Positions 61,500-64,000 of a stretch of 64,000 nucleotides of DNA are shown one piece after another (the stretch's first letter is position 1; every line of letters begins with the position of its first letter). A model generated the notes under the pieces. That model did no database searches. It had not been told where the DNA came from and saw only the letters and a program-made list of their open reading frames with translations. This DNA comes from Neolewinella maritima (GTDB taxonomy: Bacteria; Bacteroidota; Bacteroidia; Chitinophagales; Saprospiraceae). Made by a program: the position numbers and the translations under genes. The DNA lies in assembly GCF_923081025.1 (NCBI RefSeq), contig NZ_CAKLPZ010000002.1, forward strand, positions 372,001 through 436,000, read 5' to 3'.

Positions 61500-62189
61500 A
61501 TGTTTTTTCCCATCGGCGACGACCAGGTCCGCGGCGGCCACCGCCCCCACATTTCCTACGGCCTCATCGCCCTCAACGTACTTGTCTTTCTCTACCAGAC
61601 CAGTTTGGGCCCGGAGGCGGGTGAACAGTTTGTCTACGCCTGGGGTGCGATCCCGGAGCGTATCGAGTCGGGCAGCGGCTACCTGACGCTGCTCAGCAGC
61701 ATGTTCCTCCACGGGGGCTGGATGCACCTGCTGGGCAATATGCTCTACCTCTGGATCTTTGCCGACAACATCGAGGCCACCATCGGCAACGTCAAGTTTC
61801 TGGTGTTTTACCTGCTTGGCGGCATCGCGGCGGGGCTGGTGCATATCTACTTCAACCTGGGTAGCCCCATCCCGGCGGTGGGGGCCAGCGGGGCGCTCTC
61901 GGCGGTGATGGGCGCCTACCTGGTGCTCTTCCCCCGCTCGCGCGTGAAGGGCTACCTGTTCTTCTTCCGTGTAAACGTGCCGGCGGTGCTCTTTCTGGGT
62001 TTCTGGTTTTACCAGCAGTCTACGGCGGGCTTCGCCAGTCTGCAGGATTCGGCGGGCACCGGCATCGCCTGGTGGGCGCACATCGGTGGCTTCGTGTTCG
62101 GGGTACTGGGGGGCTTCTACTTCCGGGCGACCCACCACATCCCCCGCCACGCGGAGGGCTATGCTTCGCGTGACGACATCACCTTCTAG
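61500..62189 (+). CDS. Rhomboid-family intramembrane serine protease
   Basis: 229 residues with six or so membrane helices. The conserved HGGWMHLLGNMLYLWIFADN region (L1/TM2) carries the His/Asn, the catalytic Ser lies in VGASGALSAVMGAYL (GxSG), and the catalytic His in WWAHIGGFVFG. These define an active rhomboid. Cleaves membrane-protein segments in the inner membrane; substrate unknown. The gene begins 34 bases after the previous stop. Confidence 0.9.
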   Translation: MFFPIGDDQVRGGHRPHISYGLIALNVLVFLYQTSLGPEAGEQFVYAWGAIPERIESGSGYLTLLSSMFLHGGWMHLLGNMLYLWIFADNIEATIGNVKFLVFYLLGGIAAGLVHIYFNLGSPIPAVGASGALSAVMGAYLVLFPRSRVKGYLFFFRVNVPAVLFLGFWFYQQSTAGFASLQDSAGTGIAWWAHIGGFVFGVLGGFYFRATHHIPRHAEGYASRDDITF

Positions 62190-62271
62190 GGCGCGGCCCC
62201 GATGGCTACCGGGGGGCGGGGGAACTTTGGAAAAGCGGGGGGCGTTGGTTTGGTAAACAAACTCATTCCTC

Positions 62272-62487
62272 GTGACTAAGCCAATCGATCATCAAGAACT
62301 CAAGGACGCCCTGCGTGAGTTATTTATCGAGGAGCCGGGACTAATCGTATCCGCACTACAGCAGCTGAAAGCTGAGGCAGCTCAGCAAGAGGCTAGTAAA
62401 TCTTCAACCATTGGTGAGGGCGAGATACGCAAGCTTGTTGCTCAGGACTTCCAGGAGCTGGATGCCGTATTTCGTGCACTAGCGTGA
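62272..62487 (+). CDS. Antitoxin-like small protein of a Doc-type cassette
   Basis: 71 residues from GTG 62272. It has the layout of a small acidic antitoxin: ELKDALRELFIEEP at the start and GEIRKLVAQDFQELDAVFRALA at the end, with helical pattern throughout. The stop overlaps the first codon of the (frameshifted) Doc toxin gene, the usual coupled arrangement. It is similar to the small gene at 62941, in spacing of the E-P, G-E and D-x-x-x-L and FR positions. Antitoxin role is inferred. Confidence 0.6.
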   Translation: MTKPIDHQELKDALRELFIEEPGLIVSALQQLKAEAAQQEASKSSTIGEGEIRKLVAQDFQELDAVFRALA

Positions 62488-62944
62488 GTATACGTTATCT
62501 GCAGCGGGACAGCATCATCCTCATAATCGACTCACGGTCGAAGCGCATGGAGGTAACTACGTGCCCCCAGAGAGCCTGCTGCATGGGGAGTCATTGGAAT
62601 ATCTGGTAGAAACGGTACAGGCAGAGATGTTCGGAGCTCCGCTGTATCCTACACTTGCCGACAAGGCCGCACTGTATATGTTCAATATCGTGAGCAATCA
62701 CATTTTTCAGGACGGAAACAAACGAACCGGATTAGAGGCAGCCAATGTATTCATCCAGGCCAATGGAAGCAGATTGAACGATTATCTTACTCCTATTCGA
62801 TTTGAGCATCGGTCCATTCCTAGCCAAGCGGGCACTGACAAGGTACAGCATCTGATTGCCTTCACCCTAGAAGTAGCTTCCGGCACCGTCCCCCTTCCCG
62901 CCTGTCAGCAGTGGTTCGCCGAAAACATCACTCCTATACCATGA
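62484..62944 (+). pseudogene. Doc/Fic-type (death-on-curing) toxin, frameshifted
   Basis: From GTG 62484 the frame reads VSIRYLQRDSIILI, then continues in another frame as HNRLTVEAHGGNYVPPESLLHG and on to 62944. The switch occurs at about 62519-62530, a net -1 (or -4) change. Downstream, the Doc catalytic motif HIFQDGNKRTGLEAANVF is intact, as is the flanking EMFGAPLYPTLADKAAL. The C-terminal piece could still be made from GTG 62561 (128 codons) but would lack the N-terminal helix. The family transfers AMP or phosphate to targets such as EF-Tu. Confidence 0.75.
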
Positions 62945-63165
62945 GCACTCCCACCGTCACCCGCGCCGAACTGAAGCACACCATCCGCACCCTGCTCGAG
63001 CGTGAGCCGGACACTTTCTTCAGCGTACTGCGCGAGGTGCGCGATGAGATGCACGCCGACGGTACAATCGCGGCCAGTGACGAACCGACCGACGGAGAAA
63101 AACTCCGGGCGGAAGTGGAAGCGGACCTGGGAATACTGGCAGACTTCTTCCGCGGATTCGCCTGA
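62941..63165 (+). CDS. Antitoxin-like small protein, paralogue of the gene at 62272
   Basis: 74 residues from ATG 62941, overlapping the Doc stop (ATGA). It resembles the upstream protein: AELKHTIRTLLEREPDTFFSVL versus QELKDALRELFIEEPGLIVSAL-type start, then GEKLRAEVEADLGILADFFRGFA at the end. The two flank the toxin gene. It could be a second antitoxin, a duplicated copy or the antitoxin of a lost partner. Confidence 0.6.
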   Translation: MSTPTVTRAELKHTIRTLLEREPDTFFSVLREVRDEMHADGTIAASDEPTDGEKLRAEVEADLGILADFFRGFA

Positions 63166-63169
63166 CCCC

Positions 63170-63808
63170 CTAGCGCCCGATCGCCACCAGCTCACCCACC
63201 ATCATCGCGGTAGCCCCCCAGATGGCCTCGCCGGCTACCATCCAGTGGGGGACGTCCTTGAGCACCAGTCCGTTGTACAGCGTCTTGTCCCGCTGGGCGA
63301 TCACGTCGTGGGCGAAGAAGTCGGCCAGGGGAAGCTCCAGTACCCGCGCCACCTCGGATTCCTGTAGGGTAAAGGTGGGCTGCTCCGGGAGGTAACCTAC
63401 GAAGGGGTTGACCAGGAAATTACTGACCGGTATGTAGAGCGGCGTGAGTTCACCAAGCAGGCTGACCCGCTGCCGGTCGATGCCTACCTCCTCCGCTGCC
63501 TCCCGTAGGGCGGTGTCCGCCGCGTCCTGATCACCCGGGTCGGCGGAGCCGCCGGGGAAGGATATCTGTCCGCCGTGCCGGTCGCCGGGGGGGCTGGTAC
63601 GCTGAATGAACAGCAGGTGGTGTACGCCCCGGATGGGGTAGATCAGAGCGAGTACCGAGGCGGCCCGTGCCGTGGGTGGAGCGGTGGAGTGCTCCTGCCG
63701 CAGGGAGTGGCCCATCACTTCCTGGGCGGCGTAGCCCGGCAGGTCGCCCCCTTGCAGGCGGCTGCGGATTCGGCCCAGGTAGTCTGGTCCCCCGGCGGAA
63801 GCGGTCAT
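63170..63808 (-). CDS. NUDIX hydrolase (CoA pyrophosphatase-like)
   Basis: 212 residues. The Nudix-type box runs from GGSADPGDQDAADTALREAA to EEVGI (about residues 85-108), with Arg-Glu and the Glu-Glu pair in place. The N-terminal ASVLALIYPIRGVHHLLFIQR and GGQISFPGG are typical of the NudL/CoA-diphosphatase group, which cleaves CoA to 3'-phosphoadenosine and phosphopantetheine. It begins one base before the stop of the hemD gene and runs in the same direction. Confidence 0.85.
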   Translation of the reverse strand: MTASAGGPDYLGRIRSRLQGGDLPGYAAQEVMGHSLRQEHSTAPPTARAASVLALIYPIRGVHHLLFIQRTSPPGDRHGGQISFPGGSADPGDQDAADTALREAAEEVGIDRQRVSLLGELTPLYIPVSNFLVNPFVGYLPEQPTFTLQESEVARVLELPLADFFAHDVIAQRDKTLYNGLVLKDVPHWMVAGEAIWGATAMMVGELVAIGR

Positions 63809-64000
63809 CTACTTGGGGTTAGACTTCTTGAGGTAGCGTTCCAGGGCCATACCCATACTGGGCACTTCCGGTGGATTGGGGGCGATGTGTACGCTCAGGC
63901 CGTGCTTTTCTACCGCGGCGGTTGTCTTGCGGCCGGCTACGGCTAGGCGGGTGTCCTTCTGCTTGAAGTCGGGAAAGTTCTCGTACAGGGAGTCGATACC
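63809..64000 (-). CDS. hemD: Uroporphyrinogen-III synthase, C-terminal part (start outside window)
   Basis: The visible last 63 codons on the minus strand read TRLAVAGRKTTAAVEKHGLSVHIAPN and end PSMGMALERYLKK, which matches the C-terminal domain of HemD (IGPTTAKAAEEAG-like helix and the conserved SMAMALE-type helix). The stop at 63809 touches the NUDIX start codon. The N-terminal half is missing from the window. It cyclises hydroxymethylbilane in heme synthesis. Confidence 0.75.
   Translation of the reverse strand, partial: GIDSLYENFPDFKQKDTRLAVAGRKTTAAVEKHGLSVHIAPNPPEVPSMGMALERYLKKSNPK

Overview
The window looks like chromosomal DNA of a fairly GC-rich member of the Bacteroidota, most likely a Lewinella-like Saprospiraceae. 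That placement is inferred from gene content (outer-membrane beta-barrel protein with carboxypeptidase-like and plug domains, DUF3108, DUF4230, M56/BlaI pair, RprX/RprY-like two-component pair, COX15-type heme A synthase), from promoter elements of the Bacteroidota TAnnTTTG type close to start codons, and from a house-style signal peptide ending (LCTxVRAQ) on many secreted proteins. No rRNA, tRNA or CRISPR array was seen.

Layout. 1-3.5 kb: the end of a PAS/Fis-HTH regulator, a divergent NRAMP-like transporter with no ordinary start codon, a small membrane protein, and heme A synthase. 3.54-3.98 kb: a non-coding stretch with an AT-rich block and a dense cluster of DnaA-box-like sequences, a candidate replication origin. 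4-16.8 kb: ABC-F ATPase, PBP4-type peptidase, a two-component pair, RDD and TSUP membrane proteins, and an RND efflux adaptor/pump followed by a nucleotidase-like and a GtrA-like gene. 16.8-25.4 kb: thrS, a GH32 fructan-hydrolase lipoprotein, a stand-alone TonB-plug lipoprotein, DUF4230, DUF3108, a flippase-like membrane protein, ruvC, a LysE-type exporter and a peroxiredoxin.

25.7-39.9 kb is the most eventful part. A ROK sugar kinase is followed by a small toxin-antitoxin-like cassette whose PIN toxin is fused to a 101-bp copy of the kinase's own 3' end. Then comes an efflux operon (HlyD-TolC-ABC ATPase-two permeases) with a good sigma-54 promoter and an upstream palindrome. The operon also encodes an NtrC-type activator, and its probable partner kinase lies beyond an opposite-strand DUF433/DUF5615 cassette. 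Next is a BlaI repressor/M56 metalloprotease pair with two operator-like palindromes; the protease carries a C-terminal array of about ten 'HGI/V' repeats instead of a beta-lactam sensor.

39.9-64 kb is mostly housekeeping and envelope genes: nth, an SDR, a patatin/beta-barrel protein, hemB (with a 41-bp tandem duplication across its stop), a TrpF-like protein lacking the catalytic Cys, rsmI, a YagU-like protein, PBP1A, an M14 peptidase with a G-quadruplex-like in-frame insert, outer-membrane proteins, a rhomboid, a frameshifted Doc toxin between two related antitoxin-like genes, a NUDIX hydrolase and the end of hemD. A striking array of short perfect hairpins lies at 43.7-44.0 kb.

The most interesting signals are the candidate oriC, the sigma-54/UAS circuit with a probably leaderless transcript, the ROK-VapC chimera, the hairpin array, and recurrent short DNA words that sit both in coding and non-coding DNA.
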